DNA from: Boseongicola sp. H5
GTDB lineage: Bacteria > Pseudomonadota > Alphaproteobacteria > Rhodobacterales > Rhodobacteraceae
Direction of reading: 5' to 3'
DNA length: 64,000 bases
NCBI GenBank assembly: GCA_020622165.1
Contig: JACNMN010000008.1
Location: forward strand, 124,001-188,000
The position numbers were made by a program, and so were the translations under genes. Each line of letters opens with the position of its first letter. Position 1 is the first letter of the stretch. Positions 46,156-54,569 of this stretch are shown in pieces. A model generated the notes under the pieces. That model was not told where the DNA came from, did not search any database, and was given only the letters and a program-made list of their open reading frames with translations.

Positions 46156-48732
46156 TCAGTAAAGCCCGCCGGAACTCAGCGTGCCGAAGCCCGTGCCCGT
46201 AGGCACCCGGGCGCTGTCGCCGGTTGAGGTGGTGACCGTCTGCCCGGTGGTGCCGCCCTCGCCGCTGTCTTCCTCGCCGCGGGCGAACATCGGCAGGTCC
46301 GATCCCATCGCGAACCCGCCATCGACAATCGCCAGCAACCCGTAGATCGGCTCTTCGCCCTGGCGGAACAGTTCGGCGACAACGTGGTCGCCCTGCGCAT
46401 CGTCGGGCAGGCGCTGGCCCGAGAACCGGTCGATATTGTAGAAGACCCCGCCTTCGGGAACGCGGAACGGGCCGCCGCCATATTCCTCGATTGCGGCCTG
46501 CATGAACTCGTTGAAGACAGGCCCGCACATCCCCCCGCCCGAGGCCCCGCGGCCAAGCGGGCGCGGCTGGTCATGACCGATGTAACACCCCGCCGCGATG
46601 TTGGAGGAGAAGCCCACGAACCACACGTCGCGCGCATCGTTCGTGGTGCCGGTCTTGCCCGCGATCGGCACCGGCAGGTTCACGGTGGAGGACGCCGTGC
46701 CGCGCTCCACCACACCGCGCATCATGGAGGTCAGCTGATAGGCCGTGATCGGATCGATCACACGCTCGCGGTTGGAGACGATCCGCGGCGCCATGCCGGG
46801 CTCCAGCGAGGCCAGTTCGCAATCCGGACACAGCCGCTGATCGTGACGATAGACCGTCCCGCCGAAGCGGTCCTGCACGCGGTCGACCAGCGTCGGCTGC
46901 ACCCGTTCACCGCCATTGGCGAACATCGCATAAGCCGCGACCATGCGGAACAGCGTCGTCTCCTGACTGCCAAGCGCATTCGCCAGAAAGGTCTCCGCGT
47001 CGTCGTAGACGCCGAACCGTTCGGCGTAGCGGGCCACGGTTTCCATACCCACATCCTGCGCCAGACGCACGGTCATCAGGTTTCGCGACCGCACGATGCC
47101 CGTGCGAAGCGGTGCAGGCCCGTAGAACTGGTTCGACGCGTTGGTCGGGCGCCAGATGCCCGCGCCCGTGTCCAGCTCGATCGGCGCGTCGATGACGATC
47201 GTGTTCGGGCTGTAGCCGCTGTCCAGCGCGGCGGCATAGACGAAGGGCTTGAAGCTCGATCCCGGTTGCCGCGTCGCCTGAGTGGCCCGGTTGAAGACCG
47301 AATGCTGATACGAAAACCCGCCCTGCATCGCAAGCACACGGCCCGTGTTCACATCCATCGCCATGAAGCCACCCTGCACCTCGGGGATCTGGCGGAGCGT
47401 CCAGCGGATGAAGCTGCCGTCGCTGTCGCTTGTCATCGCGCGCACATGGATCACGTCGCCAACATCCAGCAGATCGCCGGCAACCCGCGCGGCGCTGCCC
47501 CGGTTGCCATCGCCATCCACGGGCCGGGCCCAGGTCACGTCCTCGGCGGGTATGAAGTGGCCGTCCTCATCCTCCGGCACATCCTCGATCCCGATCCGCG
47601 CACTGCTCTCGCCGACCGACAGAACCACCGCCACATGCCAGCCTTCGATGTCGCGGGGAATGTCCGTATCCGCAAGCGCCGCGCGCCAGCTTTCCTCATC
47701 CGCGCCCTCCAGCAGGGCCGGGTCGATCACCGCCAGCGGGTCCCGCCAAAGGCCCTGCGCGCGGTCGTAGCGTTCCAACCCCCGGCGCAGCGCGACCTCC
47801 GCCACCTGTTGCAGGCTCTCATCCATCGTGGCGCGCACCGCATAGCCGCCGGAGAAGAACTCCTCCTCCCCGAACTGCACCGACAATTGCCGGCGGATCT
47901 CGTCGGTGAAGTAGTTCCGCGGCGGCACTGTGGCGCGGAACGGCTCGATATGGCCGCCCTGAACGGTTTCCAGGGGCGCGGCCTGCGCCGTCTCCATTTC
48001 GTCGCGGCTCAGATACCCGTTCTCGAACATCTCGCGCAGCACGTAGTTGCGGCGGTTGATCGCCTGATCGTAGTCACGCACCGGATGCAGCCGGCCTGGC
48101 CGCTGCGGCAGCGCCGCCAGATATGCCGCCTGCTCCGGGCGCAGCTCTCGGAGGGACGCATTGAAGTAGGTCTGCGCGGCGGCGGCCACGCCATAGGAAT
48201 TCTGGCCCAGGAAAATCTCGTTGAGATACAGCTCAAGAATGCGATCCTTGCTCAGCGTCTGCTCGATCCGGGCAGCAAGGATGATTTCCTGCACCTTGCG
48301 CTCGACCGTCCGCGATCCGTCCAGAAGGAAGTTCTTCATCACCTGCTGCGTGATGGTGGATGCGCCGCGGACATCGCGCCCCCGGGACCGTATGGCTTCC
48401 ACGAAAGCGGCGCCGATTGCCCGCGGGTCATATCCGTCATGTTCATAGAAATTCCGGTCTTCGGCACTCACGAAGGCATGGGCCACCAGATCGGGAATAT
48501 CCTCGGCCGCCACGAACAGACGCCGCTCGCGGGCGAACTCGTCGACGATCTCGCCCTCGGCGGAATAGATGCGGCTGATCGTGGCGGGCGTGTAGCGCGC
48601 CAGCGTCTCGTGATCGGGCAAATCGCGGCTGTACATGTAAAGGACCGCGCCAATCGACAACGCGGCAAACACCAGCCCGATCGTCAGCAAACTGAAGATC
48701 GCGCCGAATATGCCAAGAATGAATCGGATCAT
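46156..48732 (-). CDS. mrcA: Penicillin-binding protein 1A
   Basis: A bifunctional peptidoglycan synthase with one N-terminal membrane anchor (about residues 7-33). It has a GT51 transglycosylase (SAEDRNFYEHDGYDPRAI, GASTITQQVMKN) and a transpeptidase domain with SxxK in RQPGSSFKPF, the SRN motif and KTGTTND. The 858 residues include an OB-like insert between them and a Gly/Thr-rich C-terminal tail. Directly downstream of amiC; this order, followed by prfB, is conserved in alphaproteobacteria. Confidence 0.97.
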   Translation of the reverse strand: MIRFILGIFGAIFSLLTIGLVFAALSIGAVLYMYSRDLPDHETLARYTPATISRIYSAEGEIVDEFARERRLFVAAEDIPDLVAHAFVSAEDRNFYEHDGYDPRAIGAAFVEAIRSRGRDVRGASTITQQVMKNFLLDGSRTVERKVQEIILAARIEQTLSKDRILELYLNEIFLGQNSYGVAAAAQTYFNASLRELRPEQAAYLAALPQRPGRLHPVRDYDQAINRRNYVLREMFENGYLSRDEMETAQAAPLETVQGGHIEPFRATVPPRNYFTDEIRRQLSVQFGEEEFFSGGYAVRATMDESLQQVAEVALRRGLERYDRAQGLWRDPLAVIDPALLEGADEESWRAALADTDIPRDIEGWHVAVVLSVGESSARIGIEDVPEDEDGHFIPAEDVTWARPVDGDGNRGSAARVAGDLLDVGDVIHVRAMTSDSDGSFIRWTLRQIPEVQGGFMAMDVNTGRVLAMQGGFSYQHSVFNRATQATRQPGSSFKPFVYAAALDSGYSPNTIVIDAPIELDTGAGIWRPTNASNQFYGPAPLRTGIVRSRNLMTVRLAQDVGMETVARYAERFGVYDDAETFLANALGSQETTLFRMVAAYAMFANGGERVQPTLVDRVQDRFGGTVYRHDQRLCPDCELASLEPGMAPRIVSNRERVIDPITAYQLTSMMRGVVERGTASSTVNLPVPIAGKTGTTNDARDVWFVGFSSNIAAGCYIGHDQPRPLGRGASGGGMCGPVFNEFMQAAIEEYGGGPFRVPEGGVFYNIDRFSGQRLPDDAQGDHVVAELFRQGEEPIYGLLAIVDGGFAMGSDLPMFARGEEDSGEGGTTGQTVTTSTGDSARVPTGTGFGTLSSGGLY

Positions 48733-48880
48733 GTCGAACCTGTGCCGCCACCTGATGCCCGCTTATAGGGGTCCCGGCGGGCGGGGTCAAAAGCCACAGG
48801 CATCTTTCCGCGATCACAAAACCGCGGCCCCGTGCCCGGGTAGCCCGGTACCTGTCCTGCGATCCGGGCGGTGCGCCCTG

Positions 48881-50098
48881 CTATTGCCGCAAGAGCGTGG
48901 CCGCCGCCGCATCCTCCACCGCCCATTCCAGAATGGCGTCGCGCATCGTGGCCTGCATCAGCGCGCGCCAGACCGGATCCACAAGGTTGGCCAGATCCTC
49001 CGGCTCGGACATGAACCCCAGTTCCACCAGAACCGAGGGGATATCCGCGGCTTTCAGCACGGTAAACCCCGCCTCCAGCCTCGGGCGGCTGTGCAGATCG
49101 CCTTCGGCTGCCGCGATGCCCGCCACCAGCGCATCGGCCAGCGCATCCGAGCGCGGGTCGGTTTCCAGCCGCGCCAGATCCATCAGGACGCCCGCCACCA
49201 CATCGTCGCTGCCGCTGAGATCGATCCCGGCCAGCAGATCCGCCCGGTCATGGCGTTCCGCCAGCGCGGCGGAGGCTTCATCGGACGCGGTTGCCGACAG
49301 GGTGTAGACCGTCGCACCCGTCGCCCGCCCTTCGGCCAGCGCATCGGCATGGAGCGAGATGAACAGATCCGCACCGGCGGCGCGGGCGATGCTGACCCGG
49401 GTGGGCAGCGGCACGAAGACATCGCTCTCGCGCGTCAGGATCACCTCGAACCGGCCGGACCGCACCAGCGTTTCGCGCAACTCGCGGGCAAAAACCAGCA
49501 TCAGATCGGCCTCGTCATGGCCGTCGCGCTGCGCGCCGGGGTCCAGCCCGCCATGGCCCGGGTCCAGCACCACGACCAGCATGCCCGTGCCGCTCTGCCG
49601 GGGGCGGGCCATTTCGCCCGCAGCCGGTGCGACCAAGGTGGCAACACCGGGCGGCGCGCCCGCGGTCTCCGCGAACGCCTCCGGGCTTGTGGGGTCGAGC
49701 CGCAGATGAACGGTAGCCGTCCCGTCGGCCGGATCGGTCTCCATCGCGGCCTGGGCCACGGCGAGCGGCCGGGACAGTTCCAGCACCATGCGCGACCAGC
49801 CCGGCTCAAGCGCGCCGCCAGTCTCGACGCCTGCCACCGCGTCGGCGGCATCGAAATCGGCCGACAGGCCCTCCCAGGCGACCTCCCGGAAATCCACCAC
49901 GACGCGGGCGGGGTCATCCAGGGTGAACACCCGAAACGGCACCGCCTGGCTCAGCGCAAGCGCCATCCGGGCGCCGCCGCCGGCCACGTCGCTCAGCGAA
50001 CTGTCGGCGGGCAGAACCCGGGCCAGGGCGCGGAAGTCCTGCGCCAGGGCCGGGGTCGCCAGCCAGATCATCAGAAAACTCAAAACTGCTCGGATCAT
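48881..50098 (-). CDS. amiC: N-acetylmuramoyl-L-alanine amidase with AMIN domain
   Basis: AmiC cleaves the amide bond between muramic acid and the stem peptide during septal splitting. The 405-residue protein has a signal peptide (MIRAVLSFLMIWLATPALA), an AMIN targeting domain and an Amidase_3 domain. The zinc/catalytic residues are in LDPGHGGLDPG, DEADLML, SLHADA and LVELGFMS. It lies 148 bp upstream of mrcA, probably in the same operon. Confidence 0.94.
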   Translation of the reverse strand: MIRAVLSFLMIWLATPALAQDFRALARVLPADSSLSDVAGGGARMALALSQAVPFRVFTLDDPARVVVDFREVAWEGLSADFDAADAVAGVETGGALEPGWSRMVLELSRPLAVAQAAMETDPADGTATVHLRLDPTSPEAFAETAGAPPGVATLVAPAAGEMARPRQSGTGMLVVVLDPGHGGLDPGAQRDGHDEADLMLVFARELRETLVRSGRFEVILTRESDVFVPLPTRVSIARAAGADLFISLHADALAEGRATGATVYTLSATASDEASAALAERHDRADLLAGIDLSGSDDVVAGVLMDLARLETDPRSDALADALVAGIAAAEGDLHSRPRLEAGFTVLKAADIPSVLVELGFMSEPEDLANLVDPVWRALMQATMRDAILEWAVEDAAAATLLRQ

Positions 50099-50210
50099 CG
50101 GTCTTCCGCCGAAAGAATTTGCCGGAGACTAGCAGAGCCGGCGGCCCGCCCCAAGAGGCATCCTGCGTCCGGACGGATCGCGGAAACGCCGATCTGGCGA
50201 GGCCGGCACC

Positions 50211-51368
50211 CTATTCGGCGATGGCCCGCGTCGACATGAAGTTTTTCAGCCGCGCAAGCCCCTCCTCGATATCCGCCGTGGCGCGTGCGTAGGAAAAACG
50301 CACCGTCCCCTGCCCCCGAACCGGGTCGAAATCCAGCCCCGGCGTCACCGCAACGCCCGCGTGGTTCAGTATCTCGGTGCAGAACGCCCGGCTGTCGGTG
50401 GTGATCTCCGAGACATCCGCATAGACGTAAAACGCGCCATCCGCGGGCGCGACCCTGTCGAAACCGGCCACGGCGAGACCCTCCAGCATCAGCGCCCGGT
50501 TTGCGGTATAGACCGCGCGATGGCCATCCAGCTCGGCCCGGCCTTCTGGGCTGAGCGCGCCAAGTGCCGCGACCTGCGCCGCATGGGGCGGGCAGATGAA
50601 CATGTTCTGCGCCAGCCGTTCGATCAGCCGCACATGATCCGGCGGCACCACCATCCAGCCGAGACGCCAGCCGGTCATCGAGAAATACTTGGAGAAGGAG
50701 TTGACGACATAAACCTCGTCGGTGACTTCCAGTGCCGAAATCGCGCGCCCGTCATATTGCAGACCGTGATAAATCTCGTCCGAGATCAGCGAGATCCCCT
50801 GCTCCGCGCAGGCCCCGGCCAAGCCGCCCATGGCCGCCTTGTCCAGCATGGTGCCGGTCGGATTGGCGGGGGAGGCCACGATCAGCCCGGCCAGATCGCC
50901 GGACATTTGCCGCGGCAGGGGCTGGTAGCGGCTGGCCAGATCGGTCTGCAGCCCCACGGGAACAAGGCTGAGCGCGCGCAGGATTTGCCGGTAGGACGGG
51001 TAGCACGGCTCACCCAGAGCCACCTTGTCGCCCGCATCGAACAGCGCCGAGAAGGCGAGGAGAAACGCGCCCGAGGCCCCCGCCGTGATCACCACCCGCG
51101 CCGAGTCCAGATCGAGGCCGTACCATTCGCCGTAGAGCGCGGCGATGGCCGCACGCAGATCGGGGCGGCCAAGGGCGACCGTGTAGCCAAGCGGCCCGGC
51201 CTCCATCTCGGCGATCAGGCGCTCCCGCGCGGCCCGTGGCGCGCCGGTGCCCGGCTGCCCCACCTCCATATGGATAATATGGCGACCGGCCTCTTCGGCG
51301 GCGCGGGCGGCCTCCATCACGTCCATCACGATGAAGGGATCGACCTCGGCCCGGCTTGAATGTCGCAT
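50211..51368 (-). CDS. PLP-dependent aminotransferase, class I/II
   Basis: A 385-residue fold-type I aminotransferase with PLP-binding Lys227 in NSFSKYFSMTGWRLGW, the aromatic stacking and phosphate motifs (AGASGAFLLAF, SPANPTG, DEIYHGL) and the substrate-side Arg in VRFSYA. Specificity is not evident. The start at 51368 has GGGAGG upstream; the ATG at 51419 used by the neighbouring gene is on the other strand. Divergent from the M48 peptidase gene by only about 50 bp. Confidence 0.93.
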   Translation of the reverse strand: MRHSSRAEVDPFIVMDVMEAARAAEEAGRHIIHMEVGQPGTGAPRAARERLIAEMEAGPLGYTVALGRPDLRAAIAALYGEWYGLDLDSARVVITAGASGAFLLAFSALFDAGDKVALGEPCYPSYRQILRALSLVPVGLQTDLASRYQPLPRQMSGDLAGLIVASPANPTGTMLDKAAMGGLAGACAEQGISLISDEIYHGLQYDGRAISALEVTDEVYVVNSFSKYFSMTGWRLGWMVVPPDHVRLIERLAQNMFICPPHAAQVAALGALSPEGRAELDGHRAVYTANRALMLEGLAVAGFDRVAPADGAFYVYADVSEITTDSRAFCTEILNHAGVAVTPGLDFDPVRGQGTVRFSYARATADIEEGLARLKNFMSTRAIAE

Positions 51369-51418
51369 GAAAGCCTCCCTATGATGACGCGTTGAAGCAG
51401 GCCCCATGGGAGACGTCA

Positions 51419-52771
51419 ATGCCCCGCCGCCGCCCGTTTACGACGCTGATCGCAGCGCTGGCCCTTTTGCTGACCGGATGGGCGGCCGAGGCGCGTTCGA
51501 TCATTCGCGACGCAGAGATCGAACGCGGCCTGCAGGAACTGGCGGCGCCCATCCTGCGCGCCGCGGGTCTGCCGACCTCCACCCGGATCATCGTGGTGAA
51601 CGATCGGACGCTGAACGCCTTCGTGGCCGATGCCCGGCATATCTTCATTCATTCCGGTCTGCTGATGCGGATGGAGGACCCGGCCGAGTTGCAGGCCGTG
51701 CTTGCCCATGAGGCGGCCCATATCGCCAATGGCCATCTGACCCGGCGCCCGGCCAATGCCCGCAGCGCGCAGAGTGCCGCGCGCATGGGCCTGCTTCTGG
51801 CGCTGGCGGCGGGGGCGGCATCGGACAATGGCCGCCTGGGCGCCGGGATCGCGATCGGAACCGGGTCCACCGCCGCGCGCCTGTTTTTCGCCCATACCCG
51901 CGCCGAAGAGGCCAGCGCCGACCAGGCCGGGCTCCGCTACATGGTTCAGGCCGGGATCGACCCCGCCGCGATGCTGGAGGTGCTGGAGATCTTTCGGGGT
52001 CAGGAGGCCCTGTCGGCCGGGCGGCAGGACCCTTATGTCCGCACCCACCCGCTGACCCGCGATCGCGTGCGCAGTGTCGAGGCCTTTGTCAACGGACGCT
52101 CCGGCAGCGCGGCGGGCGCCGAAAGCAGCGCCGAGGCACAATACTGGTTCGCCCGGACCCGCGCCAAGCTGGGCGGTTTCCTCAATGCCCCGCGCCAGAC
52201 GCTCCGGCAGGCGGGCCGCACCGACCAGGGCGAGATCGCGACGCTGGCGCGCGCCATCGCACATCACCAGAACGCCGATGCCGCGCAGGCCATATCCGAG
52301 GTCGGGCGGCTGTTGCAGATGCGCCCGAATGATCCGTATTATCAGGAGCTTCAGGGGCAGATCCTGTTTGAATCGCGCAATTTTCCGCAGGCCGTGCAGG
52401 CCTATGCCCGCGCCGTGCAACTGGCGCCTCGGGAGCCGCTCATTCTGGCGGGCTACGGACGCGCGCTTCTGGCCGCGGACACATCCTCCGGCAATGCCCG
52501 CGCCCGCGAGGTGCTGGAACAGGCCTATGCCCGCGATCCGTTCGACCCGCGCATGCTGCGCGATCTGGCTCTGGCCTATGCCCGCGGCGGCAACAATGGC
52601 ATGGCCTCGGTCGTCACGGCGGAGCGCTACGCGATCCTGGGCCGGATGGAAGACGCCGAAATTCACGCCAACCGCGCCAGCGGCCTGCTGCCCAACGGAT
52701 CGGGCGGGTGGCTTCGCGCGCAAGATGTGTTACGGGTGGCCGAAGCCGCCCAAAGCCGGAGAAATCGCTGA
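51419..52771 (+). CDS. M48-family zinc metalloprotease, BepA-like
   Basis: A 450-residue periplasmic metalloprotease. It has signal peptide MPRRRPFTTLIAALALLLTGWAAEA, the zinc motif HEAAH at residues 97-101, a third ligand in RAEEASADQAG and a C-terminal TPR-like region. BepA-like proteases check outer-membrane protein assembly. The start at 51419 has GGGAG upstream; a TTG at 51392 is not needed. Its stop overlaps the dsbA start by one base. Confidence 0.92.
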   Translation: MPRRRPFTTLIAALALLLTGWAAEARSIIRDAEIERGLQELAAPILRAAGLPTSTRIIVVNDRTLNAFVADARHIFIHSGLLMRMEDPAELQAVLAHEAAHIANGHLTRRPANARSAQSAARMGLLLALAAGAASDNGRLGAGIAIGTGSTAARLFFAHTRAEEASADQAGLRYMVQAGIDPAAMLEVLEIFRGQEALSAGRQDPYVRTHPLTRDRVRSVEAFVNGRSGSAAGAESSAEAQYWFARTRAKLGGFLNAPRQTLRQAGRTDQGEIATLARAIAHHQNADAAQAISEVGRLLQMRPNDPYYQELQGQILFESRNFPQAVQAYARAVQLAPREPLILAGYGRALLAADTSSGNARAREVLEQAYARDPFDPRMLRDLALAYARGGNNGMASVVTAERYAILGRMEDAEIHANRASGLLPNGSGGWLRAQDVLRVAEAAQSRRNR

Positions 52772-53529
52772 TGAAATCGTTTTTTGCCGCCGCCCTGACC
52801 GGATTGATGCTGATCCTGAGCGGCCCTGCCCTCGCCGTCGATCTGGACGCCCTGACCGATACGGAGCGCGCGGCCTTCCGGGCGGAGGTGCGGGCCTATC
52901 TGCTCGAAAATCCCGAAGTGCTGATGGAGGCGATCGCGGTTCTGGAACAGCGCCAGGCCGCGGCCGAGGCGGCGCAGGACATGGACCTCGTGGCGGCCAA
53001 TGCGGAGGCGCTCTTCAACTCCGAAACCTCCTGGGAAGGGGGCAACCCCGAGGGCGATCTCGTGCTGGTGGAGTTTCTCGATTACCGCTGCGGCTTCTGC
53101 CGGCGTGCCTTTCCGGAGGTGGAGCAACTGCTTGAAAGCGATGGCAATATCCGATTCGTGATCAAGGAGTTCCCGATTCTGGGCGAGCAGTCCACGCTTG
53201 CCTCCCGCTTCGCGCTCTCGACCCGGATCATCGAGGGCGATGCGGCCTACAAGGATCTTCACGATGCGATGATGGTGATGCGCGCGGAGGTGTCCGAAGA
53301 GAGCCTGAGCCGGATTGCCACCGAGCTTGGCTTCGACGCGGAGGCGATTCTGGCCGGCATCGACGCCCCCGAGATCGACCGGGTGCTGGAGGAGAATTAC
53401 GCGCTGGCACAGCGTTTGCAGATCAGCGGGACACCCAGTTTCGTGATGGGCGACCAGTTGCTGCGTGGCTACCTGCCCTATGAGGCGATGGCGGAACTGG
53501 CGGAGCAGTTGCGGGCCGAAGCGAACTGA
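52771..53529 (+). CDS. DsbA/Com1-like thiol-disulfide oxidoreductase
   Basis: A 252-residue periplasmic thioredoxin-fold protein with signal peptide MKSFFAAALTGLMLILSGPALA. It has the CGFC redox site (Cys107, Cys110) in DYRCGFCRRAFPE and the cis-Pro loop SGTPSFV. It oxidises or isomerises exported protein cysteines. It starts in the TGATG overlap with the M48 gene, so the two are made together as a periplasmic quality-control pair. Confidence 0.92.
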   Translation: MKSFFAAALTGLMLILSGPALAVDLDALTDTERAAFRAEVRAYLLENPEVLMEAIAVLEQRQAAAEAAQDMDLVAANAEALFNSETSWEGGNPEGDLVLVEFLDYRCGFCRRAFPEVEQLLESDGNIRFVIKEFPILGEQSTLASRFALSTRIIEGDAAYKDLHDAMMVMRAEVSEESLSRIATELGFDAEAILAGIDAPEIDRVLEENYALAQRLQISGTPSFVMGDQLLRGYLPYEAMAELAEQLRAEAN

Positions 53530-53658
53530 GCCCTGCCCGCCCGGACGCGTGGCGGGAAAGGCGCGATAGCGCCGGTTTGCCCGTCGCGCCCTCCTCACAA
53601 CGCCGGGATAGCTGCCCATGCGGGCGCAGCCCGCGTGGCCTGCACCGAAGAGTGAGTG

Positions 53659-54447
53659 ATGGCTGAATTCGCATCCTATGTCATCTGCACGTCACCGCGA
53701 AGCGGCAGCACTCTGCTTTGCCAGCTTCTGGCGGCAACCGGGGTATCGGGCAACCCCGCCTCCTATTTCCACAAACCGTCCGTGGCGGATTGGGCCAGTG
53801 CCCTTGGCCTGTCGCCCGCCGCATCCGCCCCGGAAAAGGACATGCTCGCCGATATAGTCCAGGCCGCGCTTGCCAAGGGGCGGCGCGAGACCGGGATCTT
53901 CGGGCTCAGGCTGCAGCGACACAGCTTCGATTTTTTCGCCCGGAAACTGGCGGTGCTTCACCCCGAACCGGCAACCAATTTGCAGCGTTTCGAGATGACC
54001 TTCGGGCGCACCGCCTTCATTCACCTGACCCGGCTCGACAAGGTCGAGCAGGCGGTGTCTTGCGCGATGGCCAATCAGACCGGCCTTTGGCATCGGGCAT
54101 CGGACGGCACGGAGCTTGAGCGCGTCTCTCCGCCGCGCCCTCCGGTTTATGATGGCCGCGAGATCCGGGAGCATCATGATCGCTTCCTTTCCTTTGATCG
54201 CGAGTGGACCCGCTGGTTCGACGCCGAAGGCATCGAACCGCTGCGGATCACGTATGAAACGCTTGCAGCCGACCCGGTCGGGACATTGCGCGGCCTGTTG
54301 GCCGAACTTGGCCTGAACCGGGAGGCCGTAGCCGGCGTGACGCCGACGGTCGCGAAGCTGGCTGACCGGACCAATCACGACTGGGCAACGCGCTTTCGGG
54401 CCGACCTGCGATCAGCCGCTCACGAAGCGGAACGCCACCCGCACTGA
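53659..54447 (+). CDS. Stf0-type sulfotransferase
   Basis: A 262-residue PAPS-dependent sulfotransferase. The 5'-phosphosulfate loop is SPRSGSTLLCQLL near the N-terminus, with the GNPASYFH segment and a 3'-phosphate region RLDKVEQAVSCAMA. Stf0 enzymes sulfate trehalose or other sugars; the acceptor here is unknown. The start at 53659 (MAEFASYVI) is preferred to the adjacent GTG at 53656. It stands alone; no PAPS synthesis gene is nearby. Confidence 0.85.
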   Translation: MAEFASYVICTSPRSGSTLLCQLLAATGVSGNPASYFHKPSVADWASALGLSPAASAPEKDMLADIVQAALAKGRRETGIFGLRLQRHSFDFFARKLAVLHPEPATNLQRFEMTFGRTAFIHLTRLDKVEQAVSCAMANQTGLWHRASDGTELERVSPPRPPVYDGREIREHHDRFLSFDREWTRWFDAEGIEPLRITYETLAADPVGTLRGLLAELGLNREAVAGVTPTVAKLADRTNHDWATRFRADLRSAAHEAERHPH

Positions 54448-54509
54448 CACCTCCAAAGGGCCCACCGGCGGTCGCGGGCATAAAACAGGCGGGCAAGCCA
54501 CGGAATGAC

Positions 54510-54534
54510 AAAGGGCGCCACCGGGGCGCCCTTT
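54510..54534. terminator. Hairpin between convergent stf0 and rne
   Basis: A 10-bp stem AAAGGGCGCC/GGCGCCCTTT with a 5-nt loop, between the two stop codons. The T tracts are short, so this is probably a bidirectional terminator of moderate strength. Confidence 0.6.
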
Positions 54535-54569
54535 GCAATCTGGTCTTCAATGGGTCCGACGCGCGCCCG

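Noticed and set aside
46384-48768. Nearly 800-codon plus-strand frame over mrcA
   Set aside because: Antisense to an intact PBP1A with all catalytic motifs; no RBS or homology.
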